A DNA stretch of 10,159 nucleotides from Spirochaetaceae bacterium (GCA_003564775.1 PXEI01000123.1:1-10159); one strand, 5' to 3'. Counted from the first letter of the stretch, positions 1-7,286 are shown. Numbers and translations: made by a program. The notes: generated by a model not told the origin, from the letters alone.

Positions 1-1515
1 CCGGATGCCGTGGGTTTACCCCGCGACTCAGTGCACCGTCTGATGGAAGAGTTCCTGTATGACTTTGACTTCAGCTCGTCCTTCGATATTGAGAGTAGCT
101 TGTTTGACCACGGTAAACTCCGGTATGGAACCCAGCGGATCACGTTGCGTGAGCACTTCCGCTGCATGCCGGAAATAATCCGTTTCAGCAATGACCTGTG
201 CTATTCGGATACGCCACTGATCCCCTTGAGGCAGTATGGCCCGAACCGGTTGCCCCCTCTGGAGCATGTTTTTGTGAGTGGCGGATATCGTGAAGGTTCA
301 AATAGCCGTACAATCAACCGCCCGGAAGCCGAAGCCATAGTAGAAAGAATCGCAAAGATGTGCGGTGACAGCCAGTATGAAGACAAGACAATGGGCGTGG
401 TGGTGCTTCAAGGCGAGGCCCAAGCGGCTTTGATCGAAAATCAACTGCTCGAAAGTGTGGGGGCGGAGGAGATGGAACGCCGCCGTCTGATCTGCGGCAA
501 TCCCTACAGTTTTCAGGGCGATGAGAGGGACATCATGTTCCTGTCGCTAGTTGCCGCCACCAACGAGAGAATTGGCCCTCTGACAAAACCGGCGGACGAG
601 CGGCGATTCAATGTCGCTGCCAGTCGTGCTCGCGATATGATGATTCTCTTCCATTCAGTCACGTGCGATGATCTCAGCGTGTCTTGTCTTCGGCGACGCC
701 TGCTCGATTTCTTCGAGAATAAGAAACACCAACAGATTGCCGGTATCGATCGGGAAGAATTGGAACGGAGAGCGGTCGAGGACAATAGGCTTGTCGTGAA
801 TCCTCCCACGCCATTCGAAAGCTGGTTCGAGGTAGATGTCGCTTTGGAACTGCTCCGCAAGAATTTTACAGTGATAGCCCAGCATGAAGTTGCGGGTAAG
901 CGAATCGATCTTGTTGTTGAGGGCGGACAAGCGCGGCTGGCGGTCGAATGCGACGGCGACAACTGGCACGGACCCGATCGTTACGAATCCGATATGCAAC
1001 GTCAACGCCAATTAGAGCGTTGTGGCTGGGAGTTCTTCCGGGTGAGAGAGTCGGCATTCTATGCCAACAAGGAGGACGCTTTGGAAGGACTTTGGCGAGC
1101 ATTGGACGACCGTGGCATTTTTTCGGTTTCACGAAGGGAGAATACGCCACCTGAAGACGGTTTCAGCGAACCCAAGGGAGATTCTGCCCGTGGTGATGAA
1201 ACCCTACATGACGATAACGACAGCTCAGCCGGCGATGCAGATATGGGCTACAGTCTATTCGCGCGCCGAGCGGACGAAATCACCGCAGCAGAAATTCGGG
1301 AGGCTATCATTTCAGCGCTATCGAGGTGCCCGAATCAGTCCTGTACCTTGAGTTCCGTGACCTCGCGCGTCCTAAAGGAACTGGACGTGATTACCCGCGG
1401 AAGTCCCCGATTAGACTTCGAAAAAAGAGTTACGCGGAACATTGACACTCTGGAGAAACGTGGACGCATCGAAAAGTATAAAGCAACGAACCGAAGGATC
1501 CGGCTCATAACGTAA
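1..1515 (+). CDS. SF1 helicase C-terminal part fused to Vsr-like (MTES_1575/DUF559) nuclease, 5' partial
   Basis: The reading frame is open from the first base, so the N-terminal Walker A/B half of the helicase lies outside the window; the GTG at 10 is not a real start. Visible SF1 (UPF1/DNA2-like) signatures are TLREHFRC near 142-165, QGDERDIMF at 514-540 (motif V-like) and RRFNVAASRAR at 601-633 (motif VI with its arginines). A second domain from about 826 carries RIDLVVEG (Asp at 907) and AVECDGDNWHG (Glu at 946, Asp at 952, Trp-His at 964-969), then ERCGWEFFRVR. This is the Vsr/DUF559-like PD-(D/E)XK fold that is often fused to such helicases. An acidic linker (about 1140-1250) leads to a roughly 80-residue basic helical region resembling a winged helix. 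The inferred role is ATP-driven DNA unwinding coupled to cutting or nicking in defence. The family call is firm; substrate and partners are not shown. Confidence 0.9.
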   Translation, partial: PDAVGLPRDSVHRLMEEFLYDFDFSSSFDIESSLFDHGKLRYGTQRITLREHFRCMPEIIRFSNDLCYSDTPLIPLRQYGPNRLPPLEHVFVSGGYREGSNSRTINRPEAEAIVERIAKMCGDSQYEDKTMGVVVLQGEAQAALIENQLLESVGAEEMERRRLICGNPYSFQGDERDIMFLSLVAATNERIGPLTKPADERRFNVAASRARDMMILFHSVTCDDLSVSCLRRRLLDFFENKKHQQIAGIDREELERRAVEDNRLVVNPPTPFESWFEVDVALELLRKNFTVIAQHEVAGKRIDLVVEGGQARLAVECDGDNWHGPDRYESDMQRQRQLERCGWEFFRVRESAFYANKEDALEGLWRALDDRGIFSVSRRENTPPEDGFSEPKGDSARGDETLHDDNDSSAGDADMGYSLFARRADEITAAEIREAIISALSRCPNQSCTLSSVTSRVLKELDVITRGSPRLDFEKRVTRNIDTLEKRGRIEKYKATNRRIRLIT

Positions 1516-1825
1516 ACGGTCTATGAAGACACGGCCCCTGACGGTACTTGCGCTGGTCACAACGAGACTCTTTGGTCCTGCTCGGCGGAGAAATGGAGTC
1601 GGCGATAGAAAACTGTATGGGGGTCGCAGTCTGCGCAAGGGGGCGCAGCGATACCCCACAGGGGCCGCAGCGGGTGACCGGCGACCGGCAGGAAGCCGAA
1701 AGGCACTCGCGTCTCGGCGGCCCCGAGGAGTACAAGCGGAGCACCCGGTCCCCGGCACAGGCGCCGTGCGCCGGAGCCCGGGGATGCGCCCAGATTCTCA
1801 ATCCGAACGAAGGTGAGGGGGATTG
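1516..1825 (+). ncRNA. GC-rich structured spacer, candidate RNA element
   Basis: This 310-base spacer has no convincing gene but strong folding potential. Hairpin 1 (1620-1657): GGGG 1620-1623 with CCCC 1654-1657, TCGC 1624-1627 with GCGA 1648-1651, and TGCGC 1632-1636 with GCGCA 1643-1647. Hairpin 2: GGGGCCGC 1661-1668 with GCGGCCCC 1717-1724, enclosing a small GCC-GAAA-GGC hairpin (1695-1704) with a GNRA tetraloop. Hairpin 3: CCCCGG 1750-1755 with CCGGGG 1778-1783, with a competing GCAC/GTGC pairing inside (1755-1758 with 1766-1769). CGGGTG 1671-1676 could also pair with CACCCG 1742-1747. GNRA loops and dense GC stems suit a structured RNA, such as a decayed group II intron piece or a leader for the following nuclease gene. 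I do not recognise an Rfam family, and GC-rich DNA folds easily, so this is tentative. A frame open to the TGA at 1824-1826 touches the next ATG but has arginine/glycine-rich, low-quality content. Confidence 0.35.
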
Positions 1826-3031
1826 ATGCACGAGATTGAGAAAATCATGGCCGACCCGGAGCTTCTTGAGAACAAGAAGCTCCCTCAGATTGTTGGGTTC
1901 ATTGGCGACGGCCGGTTGAGAAACGGCAATGACCAGTTCCGACAGTTTCTGAAAGGCGTCTCAAACGATCTGCTGATGAAGTACGCCGAGGAGTGTCTCG
2001 ACTCACCGTTCACCGATAGCGGCCTCGTGCTCCAAGACATTGTGAACGAAATGGGTACCAGACTCGGGTTCCAGGTCACACCCGGATTATACCGTGGAAA
2101 CAAGGCCGCAATTGGATTTGACGGAATCTGGCAACATGAGGATTCATGGAACCTCATTGTTGAGGTTAAGACAACAGATGCCTACCGGATTTCGTTGGAA
2201 ACCATTGCTGTGTACCGTTCGAAGCTTGCCGAGGGCGGGGAGATTGTCCGGGAGAAGAGCTCAGTTCTGATTGTTGTGGGGCGGATTGATACGGGCGAAC
2301 TGGAAGCGCAAATCAGAGGCTCAAAACATGCCTGGGATATGCGGATAATCAGCATTGATTCTCTGATCCGCTTACTCCGTATCAAGGAATCCTTGAGTGA
2401 TCTATCCACAGCGCGACAGATTGCAATTTCGCTTCGTCCATACGAGTACACCCGCGTTGATAAACTCATTGAGCTGCTGTTCCTCACCGTAAAGGATATT
2501 GAAGTAGAGGACAGCGCTACTGAGTTTGAAGAGAACGATGCCGCCACTCAGCCGGATACTGATGATGCGGGGCCTGGCTCCCCGAAGAAGGCTCCCGTGA
2601 ACTTTCATGAGCCGGTCCTGAAAAAAGTATCTGCGAAACTTGGCGTCAGCTTCATAAAACAGACCAAGTCTGCGTATGCATCAACCACGAAGCTCATTGG
2701 GATAAATATATCGGTATCAAAGACACACCCCCCGTACAACAGCCAGTTTGACGCGCGATACTGGTTTGCCTTTCATCCGCACCAGGAAGCATTTCTGGAA
2801 AAGTTCCCGGAAGGTTACGCGTGCTATGGGTGTGGCAATGAAGATAACGTGTTCGCTTTGCCCCTGCAGTTTATGAAGGCGCGGAAGCCGGACATGTGGG
2901 TTTCAAAGAAGGGCGACCGGGAGTACCAGCATGTGGTGATCTACCGGAAAGGGGACACGTTCTATTTCCGTACGAATGTTGATGGCAACGAGCACTACGA
3001 CGATCTTGAGCAGTATCGGGTGGGATCGTGA
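1826..3031 (+). CDS. Two-domain PD-(D/E)XK restriction-endonuclease-like protein
   Basis: This protein of 401 residues probably cuts DNA. The start chosen is ATG 1826, about 5 bases after a GAGGGGG ribosome site; a TTG one codon earlier is possible. The N-terminal domain (about residues 60-210) has a helix ending in an acidic residue (DIVNEMG, E75), then GFDGIW (D99) and LIVEVKTTDAY (E113-V-K115). This is the usual E...D...ExK metal-binding layout of PD-(D/E)XK nucleases, followed by a helix-rich part. An acidic, proline-rich linker (about 225-255) leads to a second domain (about 258-401) rich in aromatics (YWFAFHPHQEAF, YACYGCGNED, FYFRT). I do not recognise this domain; it may recognise a target or modification, which is inference. 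The gene follows the helicase-nuclease gene on the same strand and its stop overlaps the next GTG. The cut site and whether a methyltransferase protects the host are unknown. Confidence 0.75.
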   Translation: MHEIEKIMADPELLENKKLPQIVGFIGDGRLRNGNDQFRQFLKGVSNDLLMKYAEECLDSPFTDSGLVLQDIVNEMGTRLGFQVTPGLYRGNKAAIGFDGIWQHEDSWNLIVEVKTTDAYRISLETIAVYRSKLAEGGEIVREKSSVLIVVGRIDTGELEAQIRGSKHAWDMRIISIDSLIRLLRIKESLSDLSTARQIAISLRPYEYTRVDKLIELLFLTVKDIEVEDSATEFEENDAATQPDTDDAGPGSPKKAPVNFHEPVLKKVSAKLGVSFIKQTKSAYASTTKLIGINISVSKTHPPYNSQFDARYWFAFHPHQEAFLEKFPEGYACYGCGNEDNVFALPLQFMKARKPDMWVSKKGDREYQHVVIYRKGDTFYFRTNVDGNEHYDDLEQYRVGS

Positions 3032-3237
3032 GAATGTGCTGGTGGGTGAGGGCGGAGTGCGCTCTGACCGGCGGCGGGAGCAGGCAGAACCAGAAGGCGA
3101 ATGCGGAAAAGCGGATCGAGCAGGATCTGGATGATGGAGTTACGGTGAATTACGAAAAGTTGGCGATGACGGTGGCGATGATAAATTGTCCGAACACGAT
3201 AGGAGGAAACATATGGAATATATACCGGTTCGCGTAA
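3028..3237 (+). pseudogene. PglX-like methyltransferase C-terminal tail (scar)
   Basis: A frame opening at GTG 3028 overlaps the previous stop and runs 69 codons. Its middle part (about 3090-3180) reads AEKRIEQDLDDGVTVNY followed by EKLAMTVAMI. The pattern DLDDGV-x-VNY-x-K near the very end of a protein is what I associate with PglX/BREX and related Eco57I-type adenine methyltransferases. No methyltransferase motif (NPPY, SAM-binding glycine loop) precedes it: about 1.2 kb of unrelated nuclease gene sits directly upstream. The simplest reading is that only the tail of a methyltransferase gene remains after insertion or deletion. The frame also overlaps the start of the GmrSD gene, so its last 8 codons are not methyltransferase-like. 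If translated, the product would be a short peptide without catalytic residues. The motif match comes from memory of the family, not from a search. Confidence 0.45.
3201..3206 (+). promoter_or_regulatory. Strong ribosome binding site fixing the GmrSD start
   Basis: A perfect AGGAGG lies 6 bases before ATG 3213. It picks that ATG over the TTG at 3186 in the same frame, which would add nine residues and has no such site. The protein from 3213 (MEYIPVRVSDIV) also begins as GmrSD/DUF262 proteins usually do, just before the LPAIQREFVW motif. Confidence 0.9.
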
Positions 3238-4916
3238 GCGACATAGTTCGGCAGGCAAACAGAGATCTTTTCCTACCTGCAATACAGCGGGAATTCGTAT
3301 GGGGTACAGACCGGATAGAAAGGCTTTTCGATTCCATCATGGCTGATTTCCCGATTGGCTCGTTCTTATACTGGAAGCTAGAACAAAAGAACAAAGATGA
3401 GTGGCCTGTGTACGAATTTGTGCGCGATTTTGACGGCGAGTCACCTCACAATAATTCGGCCAGTATGGCAGGAATCACTCGGGATATCACTCTCGTTTTA
3501 GATGGTCAGCAGAGAATCACATCACTCAATGTGGGGCTTCGCGGTTCTTACCGGTACTTCTACTACCGGTGGAAGCACACGTATCTCTATCTGGATCTGT
3601 TGAAAAGGCCGATACCCAACGAAGAAAACCCGGAGGAATTAACCTATGGATTCTCTTTTCGTGAGACCGGAGAGCCTGATCCGAATTCTCATCAGCTCTG
3701 GTACAGGGTTGGCAGAATTCTCGACTTCTCGGAGGCTGAGGACGCCAAGGCCGCCGAAGAACCTCTTACTTCTGAATTGAATGAGGAGGATCGGCAGAAC
3801 GCGAACAAACTGATCGGGAGACTCCACAACAAAATCCATACAGTAACAGTGGGGAACTACTATGAGGAAAAGTCGCAGGACTACGACAAAGTACTGCAGG
3901 TCTTTGTTCGCGCGAACTCCGCAGGTCAGCCTCTTGAGTATTCAGATCTACTTCTCGCCACTGCTACGGCCCAATGGGACACACTTGATGCGCGTAGCGA
4001 AATACACGGCTTTACAGATGTGCTCAACGAGACCGGGCACGGTTACAGATTTGGAAAAGACTTCGTGTTGAAGGCCTGTCTCTATCTGACAGCGGACCTG
4101 CCCGTCCAGTACAAAGTGAAGAATTTTACAAGACCTAATCTGCGTAAGATCGAAGAGAATTGGCAGACGATAAAAGACGCGCTCAGCCTCACTGTACGGC
4201 TGATTTCACGTTTTGGATTTCACTCAAAAAACATCGTCGCTCCGCTTGTATTACTTCCTGTAGCGTACTATCTCATGAAACGCGGCAACATGTCGTTTGA
4301 TTCCTCTTCTGCTGCCGCTGATGCCGACGCTCAGATTACTATCAGAAAATGGTTCACATTTGTCACACTCAAGAACGCGCTCGGAGGTTCAACTGATACC
4401 AAGTTGACCAGGATGCGGGATTTGCTTCGAACGGCAGACAGTGCTGGTGGTTTTCCGGCAGACGTTCTTTACACATCCCTGGAGATTGAACCGCAGCTTA
4501 ACGATAATGAGATCGAGAGCTTTCTTACGTATGGATATCAAGGGCGCTATACCAATCTGATTCTGTCTCTATTGTATCCTGACCGTGATTGGAGTGCGTC
4601 ACAATTTCATGAGGATCACATTTTCCCGAAAAGCGAGTTCACCGTACGCTCAATGCGAAAACGGGGCTACGATGACGCGACTATTCGATCATACATGGAA
4701 AAATTCAACTCTGTTCCGAATCTGCAACTAATCACTGACTCTGAGAACCTGTCGAAGAATGCCACACCGTTCGACCAATGGCTCGCTACACGCGATACTG
4801 CATTCAAAAGCCGTCATCTCATTCCCGAACTTGACGATTACAGCTTTGATGCTTTTGAAGAGTTTTTTATGAGCCGCCGCCAGCTGATTGCCAGTTTACT
4901 CCGAGGTCTTGAATGA
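3213..4916 (+). CDS. GmrSD-type (type IV) restriction enzyme, DUF262-DUF1524, BrxU-like
   Basis: This 567-residue single-chain enzyme of the GmrSD family cuts DNA carrying modified bases (for example glucosylated hydroxymethylcytosine in T-even phages), using nucleotide binding to control cutting. The N-terminal DUF262 domain shows LPAIQREFVW (21-30), FPIGSFLYW (46-54) and the signature D96-G-Q-Q-R100. The C-terminal DUF1524 His-Me-finger nuclease shows FHEDHIFPKS (H466, D468-H469) followed by NSVPNLQLITDSEN and a final K...FDQWL, the usual asparagine/lysine layout. Both halves look intact and no frameshift is seen; length fits fused GmrSD and BrxU proteins. It sits after a PglX-like tail and before pglZ, where brxU is found in some BREX islands, so it may catch phages whose modified DNA evades BREX. 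Its target modification cannot be told from sequence. Its stop overlaps the next gene by ATGA. Confidence 0.93.
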   Translation: MEYIPVRVSDIVRQANRDLFLPAIQREFVWGTDRIERLFDSIMADFPIGSFLYWKLEQKNKDEWPVYEFVRDFDGESPHNNSASMAGITRDITLVLDGQQRITSLNVGLRGSYRYFYYRWKHTYLYLDLLKRPIPNEENPEELTYGFSFRETGEPDPNSHQLWYRVGRILDFSEAEDAKAAEEPLTSELNEEDRQNANKLIGRLHNKIHTVTVGNYYEEKSQDYDKVLQVFVRANSAGQPLEYSDLLLATATAQWDTLDARSEIHGFTDVLNETGHGYRFGKDFVLKACLYLTADLPVQYKVKNFTRPNLRKIEENWQTIKDALSLTVRLISRFGFHSKNIVAPLVLLPVAYYLMKRGNMSFDSSSAAADADAQITIRKWFTFVTLKNALGGSTDTKLTRMRDLLRTADSAGGFPADVLYTSLEIEPQLNDNEIESFLTYGYQGRYTNLILSLLYPDRDWSASQFHEDHIFPKSEFTVRSMRKRGYDDATIRSYMEKFNSVPNLQLITDSENLSKNATPFDQWLATRDTAFKSRHLIPELDDYSFDAFEEFFMSRRQLIASLLRGLE

Positions 4917-5308
4917 GTTCGGACCGGTTTGCTTCGGCCGATGCACGCGAAGAAAGGGCGCTTCCGAGCTATCTCGTCGAATTCGTCGAGTCCGCCGTTT
5001 GGGTGTTTGCGGTAACGTATGCCAAGACCTGGCCGCACCACTACATCGTTAAGGACCGTGTTGATAATGCACTCTTTCTATCGCTCGTTCGCCACATACG
5101 CCGTTACGGCTACGAAGGCCGGTTTTACAATACGCCCATCACGTATTTCGACCACGATGGCGACGTCTACTGGACCATGGTGCCACCTTTAGGGTCCTCG
5201 GGATGGTACCCTCCTGAAGAAGAGACGATTATCAACCGCTGCCCGGCGGACGCAACGTATGAGGCTCGTCTGCGGGCGGGTACTTTGCCGGAGGATGACC
5301 GTGCATGA
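4913..5308 (+). CDS. Small conserved-type protein coupled to the GmrSD gene
   Basis: A 131-residue soluble protein whose ATG overlaps the GmrSD stop (ATGA), so the two are probably translated together. Residues about 20-110 hold aromatic-rich patches: FVESAVWVFAVTYAKTWPHH, VRHIRRYGYEGRFY, TYFDHDGDVYWTM and ETIINRC. I recall similar small proteins (pattern W.FA.T.PHEY ... REHGY ... YLD.DG.KYWTMG ... INR) next to or fused with DNA-modification and restriction genes; no biochemical role is known to me. No signal peptide, membrane segment or metal motif is evident. Coupling suggests an accessory or regulatory partner of the GmrSD enzyme. An in-frame open stretch continues past its TGA stop (listed separately). 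Being a real gene is likely; function is unknown. Confidence 0.7.
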   Translation: MSSDRFASADAREERALPSYLVEFVESAVWVFAVTYAKTWPHHYIVKDRVDNALFLSLVRHIRRYGYEGRFYNTPITYFDHDGDVYWTMVPPLGSSGWYPPEEETIINRCPADATYEARLRAGTLPEDDRA

Positions 5309-5476
5309 ACAGGTAGGCGGCTAATCTACGCTCCGCAATATCGTTTGAAGCACTTTGGCAGAAGTATCGGGGGCGGCGTGGGTTGGGGGCGTGCCGATGT
5401 GACTCATCTCCGCAACAACCGGGTGAACAAGGCGCTGCGCTGTTTGGGCTTTGATGTACGCTTGTTTTCGGAATGA
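5309..5476 (+). other. In-frame open stretch after the small protein's stop
   Basis: Immediately after TGA 5306-5308 the same frame stays open for 55 codons to TGA 5474-5476. The end reads HLRNNRVNKALRCLGFDVRL followed by FSE, loosely like the close of Vsr/DUF559-type nucleases (N..R...L...GW.V...wE). No start codon with a ribosome site serves it, so it is probably a decayed gene end or a former extension of the upstream protein. It could equally be chance. Confidence 0.25.
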
Positions 5477-5607
5477 TGGGAGAGATAACCCGGTTTAACT
5501 GCTTTGAAGATAAATGGTGAATAAGGATGACCACCACGAGCGTACGTCTCCAGCCATGGTGCGGCCTAAGGTTTTCAAAGGGTTGCTGTATACGCTTCCT
5601 CGTCGCT

Positions 5608-5763
5608 TCAAAGGGAATTTTTCTCACCAAGACCCTTGTTGGAGGTCATAATGATTTAGGTGCGTTCATAGAGTTCACTGACAACGTTAAACGATAGCTT
5701 TGCCTCCCTGCGGTCGATCAGCGCGTGGCCGATCTCTTCAAGCACCAAAAAAAGAGATGGGCC
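5608..5763 (-). pseudogene. istB: IS21-family IstB ATPase relic
   Basis: On the minus strand, 35 codons (5763 to 5659) include PSLFLVLEEIGHALIDRREA and FNVVSELYERT. After one in-frame TAA (5658-5656) the same frame reads IIMTSNKGLGE before a TGA at 5610-5608. This closely follows the IstB order: Walker B (LvlDEiGy), PIDR..A...F..vs..YER, then S-[IL]-I-[IM]-TSNK.F.EW. The stop falls where IstB has the Ser of YER-[TGA]-S-I. IstB is the helper ATPase of IS21-type transposases, about 250 residues long. The Walker A part, the rest of the C-terminus and any istA are missing, so this is a non-functional fragment left by an insertion or deletion. No terminal inverted repeats were recognised nearby. 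It marks past IS activity between the GmrSD block and the exported-protein genes. Confidence 0.65.
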
Positions 5764-5896
5764 TTATGGGATACATCGATATATAATCACATTTGCAGTA
5801 TCGGAAGACAGTTGGATAATTTGCTGCAACAAAGGTAGTCTGTATATGCGTCTATTATAGAGTTTGCACGGGCCATATGCTGGCACCAGCGGAACA
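5764..5896. other. Intergenic gap before the exported-protein genes
   Basis: No gene is seen here. It is AT-richer than the flanks and includes TTGCTG at 5821 and TATATG at 5843 (16-base spacing), a weak sigma70-like pair that could start transcription of the two exported-protein genes. With the preceding 5477-5607 stretch, which also shows no recognisable gene, it forms the non-coding remainder of the 5309-5896 gap. Confidence 0.3.
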
Positions 5897-6379
5897 ATGC
5901 GTAGTCGTCGGGTTGTTCTCTGCCTGATTCTTTTCCTCTTTATCTCTGGTATTACCTTTGCCGATGACATCCGGGGCACATGGCTCTTGGAAAACGTTTT
6001 TACCATATACGTCGATCATCCAACTCGCATGGCTGCAGGGTTGGACCCGTCACAGGTTGGTGCCGTTTCCGAAATTGTTATCCAGGAATCTGTTTCCCGT
6101 CGCGGAGGAACGAGACCGATCGCAGTACGCGCCGCAATCGAAACCAGTAACGGATCAGAAGTCCACCAAGGCGTAGCTATGCCTGTTGGTAACTCGCTCG
6201 CCGTCGCTTTTCCCGGACAAGACGTTTCATTTCAGATCTACTATACCAGCATCGATCGCGACTCCATGTGGTATCAATACTCTATGACATTTGATGCCAA
6301 GGAAAACACCCTAAAGTCAGCAATGAACCAAGACCAATCGATGTTATTTATCGGGATTATGAGACGTTCCAGACGATGA
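5897..6379 (+). CDS. Small exported protein of unknown function
   Basis: A 160-residue protein with a clear Sec signal peptide: basic start MRSRR, hydrophobic run VVLCLILFLFISGI and a likely cut after TFA (about residue 22), giving a mature protein that begins DDIRGTWLLEN. The ATG at 5897 was preferred to the TTG at 5864 because it puts the basic residues and hydrophobic core at the N-terminus; a weak GCGGAA lies upstream. The mature part looks beta-rich and ends in basic MRRSRR. A GTW near the mature N-terminus recalls lipocalin-like beta-barrel proteins, but this is only a resemblance. No catalytic motif or lipobox is seen. It lies 28 bases before the ankyrin gene, so the two probably share a transcript and act outside the cytoplasm. 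It does not look like a defence gene. Confidence 0.7.
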   Translation: MRSRRVVLCLILFLFISGITFADDIRGTWLLENVFTIYVDHPTRMAAGLDPSQVGAVSEIVIQESVSRRGGTRPIAVRAAIETSNGSEVHQGVAMPVGNSLAVAFPGQDVSFQIYYTSIDRDSMWYQYSMTFDAKENTLKSAMNQDQSMLFIGIMRRSRR

Positions 6380-6407
6380 CTATGCTCAGAGAAAGTGGGA
6401 GCTAAAC

Positions 6408-7286
6408 ATGAGAACCGCAGTACTGGTAGCACTCATAGTCCTTTGTTGTCATGAATATGTGGAAACCCAAACGCACCGCAGTGTGTGGTTCGATGAGGTT
6501 TTCATGTCCTACCAGGCCGGAACGCTTGACAAGGACGAGTTCATTTTTGGCCCCTATGGTAGTTTATCTTCTACGGTACTTGGGCACGCAGTAATAGTAT
6601 CAAATCTTGAAGCAGTTGAGACTCTTTTGGCGGACGGGGCGAGTGTTGAGGTGAGGACCGATCCTAAAGAACGGATCCCGATAATCCACTTGGCAGCTTG
6701 GGGCAGTCCGATAGTTTCCGCGGATAGCTTGCGAATAGCAGATGCCCTGCTTGAAGCTGGCGCAGATATTAACGCGACAGATTCTGAAAATCGGGGAGTG
6801 ATACATCAGCAAGTAAGGTCTATAGCAACAAGCGCCAGGCTTCTTCGAATTGATGGTTGGGATCAGTCCCCGCCGGATGAGTCGGATCACCGAGGTAGAT
6901 GGCTATACGAACATTTGATGCAGGAAATCCAGGGGTCGTTGCAAATGATGGATTATTTGATCGAGAGAGGAGCGGACATAAATGCCCGGGACTCTCTGGG
7001 GGTCACTCCGTTGATGGAAGCAGCCATGGCAAATCTTGGAGAGATTTGCCAGTACCTGATCGACCGAGGCGCCAATGTAAATGCAAGAACGGTTTTTGGA
7101 GAGACAGCCCTAATCCGTGCAATCAAGAAGAGTAGCCCGGAGGCTGCGGTCGTCCTTGCGGATAACGGCGCTCGACTTGATGCTACCGACTCATCGGGCA
7201 AATCCGCTTGGGATTACGTTCTTCAGCAGTCAGAATTGCGAAACACAAGGATATTCTGGATCTTGAATGATGCACAATTTGACTAA
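6408..7286 (+). CDS. Exported ankyrin-repeat protein
   Basis: A 292-residue protein starting at ATG 6408, 6 bases after GGGAG. The first 14 residues (MRTAVLVALIVLCC) form a short hydrophobic signal; IVLC could be a relaxed lipobox, so it may be exported or lipid-anchored. Ankyrin repeats follow: about 45-78 (ETLLADGASVEVRTD), 85-118 (IHLAAWGS ... ADALLEAGADINATD), a half repeat about 178-197 (MMDYLIERGADINARD), and two clear ones at 200-231 (TPLMEAAMANL ... YLIDRGANVNAR) and 232-264 (TALIRAIKKSS ... LADNGARLDATD). A non-repeat insertion of about 55 residues lies between repeats 2 and 3. Ankyrin repeats bind proteins; the partner is unknown. The gene follows the small exported protein by 28 bases, making that protein a candidate partner. 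It is not obviously linked to the restriction genes. Confidence 0.88.
   Translation: MRTAVLVALIVLCCHEYVETQTHRSVWFDEVFMSYQAGTLDKDEFIFGPYGSLSSTVLGHAVIVSNLEAVETLLADGASVEVRTDPKERIPIIHLAAWGSPIVSADSLRIADALLEAGADINATDSENRGVIHQQVRSIATSARLLRIDGWDQSPPDESDHRGRWLYEHLMQEIQGSLQMMDYLIERGADINARDSLGVTPLMEAAMANLGEICQYLIDRGANVNARTVFGETALIRAIKKSSPEAAVVLADNGARLDATDSSGKSAWDYVLQQSELRNTRIFWILNDAQFD

Noticed and set aside
1766..1790. GTGCGCC resembling a group II intron 5' end
   Set aside because: The following bases do not match a known intron start well, and no domain V or reverse transcriptase is seen; kept only as one possible explanation of the structured spacer.
1548..1826. Open frame of 92 codons whose TGA overlaps the endonuclease ATG (TGATG)
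   Set aside because: The overlap is tempting, but the product is rich in Arg, Gly, Pro and Gln with no recognisable pattern, and the same bases are explained by strong hairpins.
2830..2850. Possible zinc site CYGCG in the endonuclease
   Set aside because: Only one Cys-x-x-Cys pair is present and no second pair follows, so a zinc finger is not supported.
5232..5630. Minus-strand open frame of 132 codons
   Set aside because: It overlaps the end of the small protein gene, has no recognisable motif or ribosome site, and runs across the end of the IstB relic in another frame.
5853..5858. TATTAT as a -10 promoter box
   Set aside because: No acceptable -35 element lies 16-18 bases upstream; the TTGCTG/TATATG pair is slightly better but also weak.
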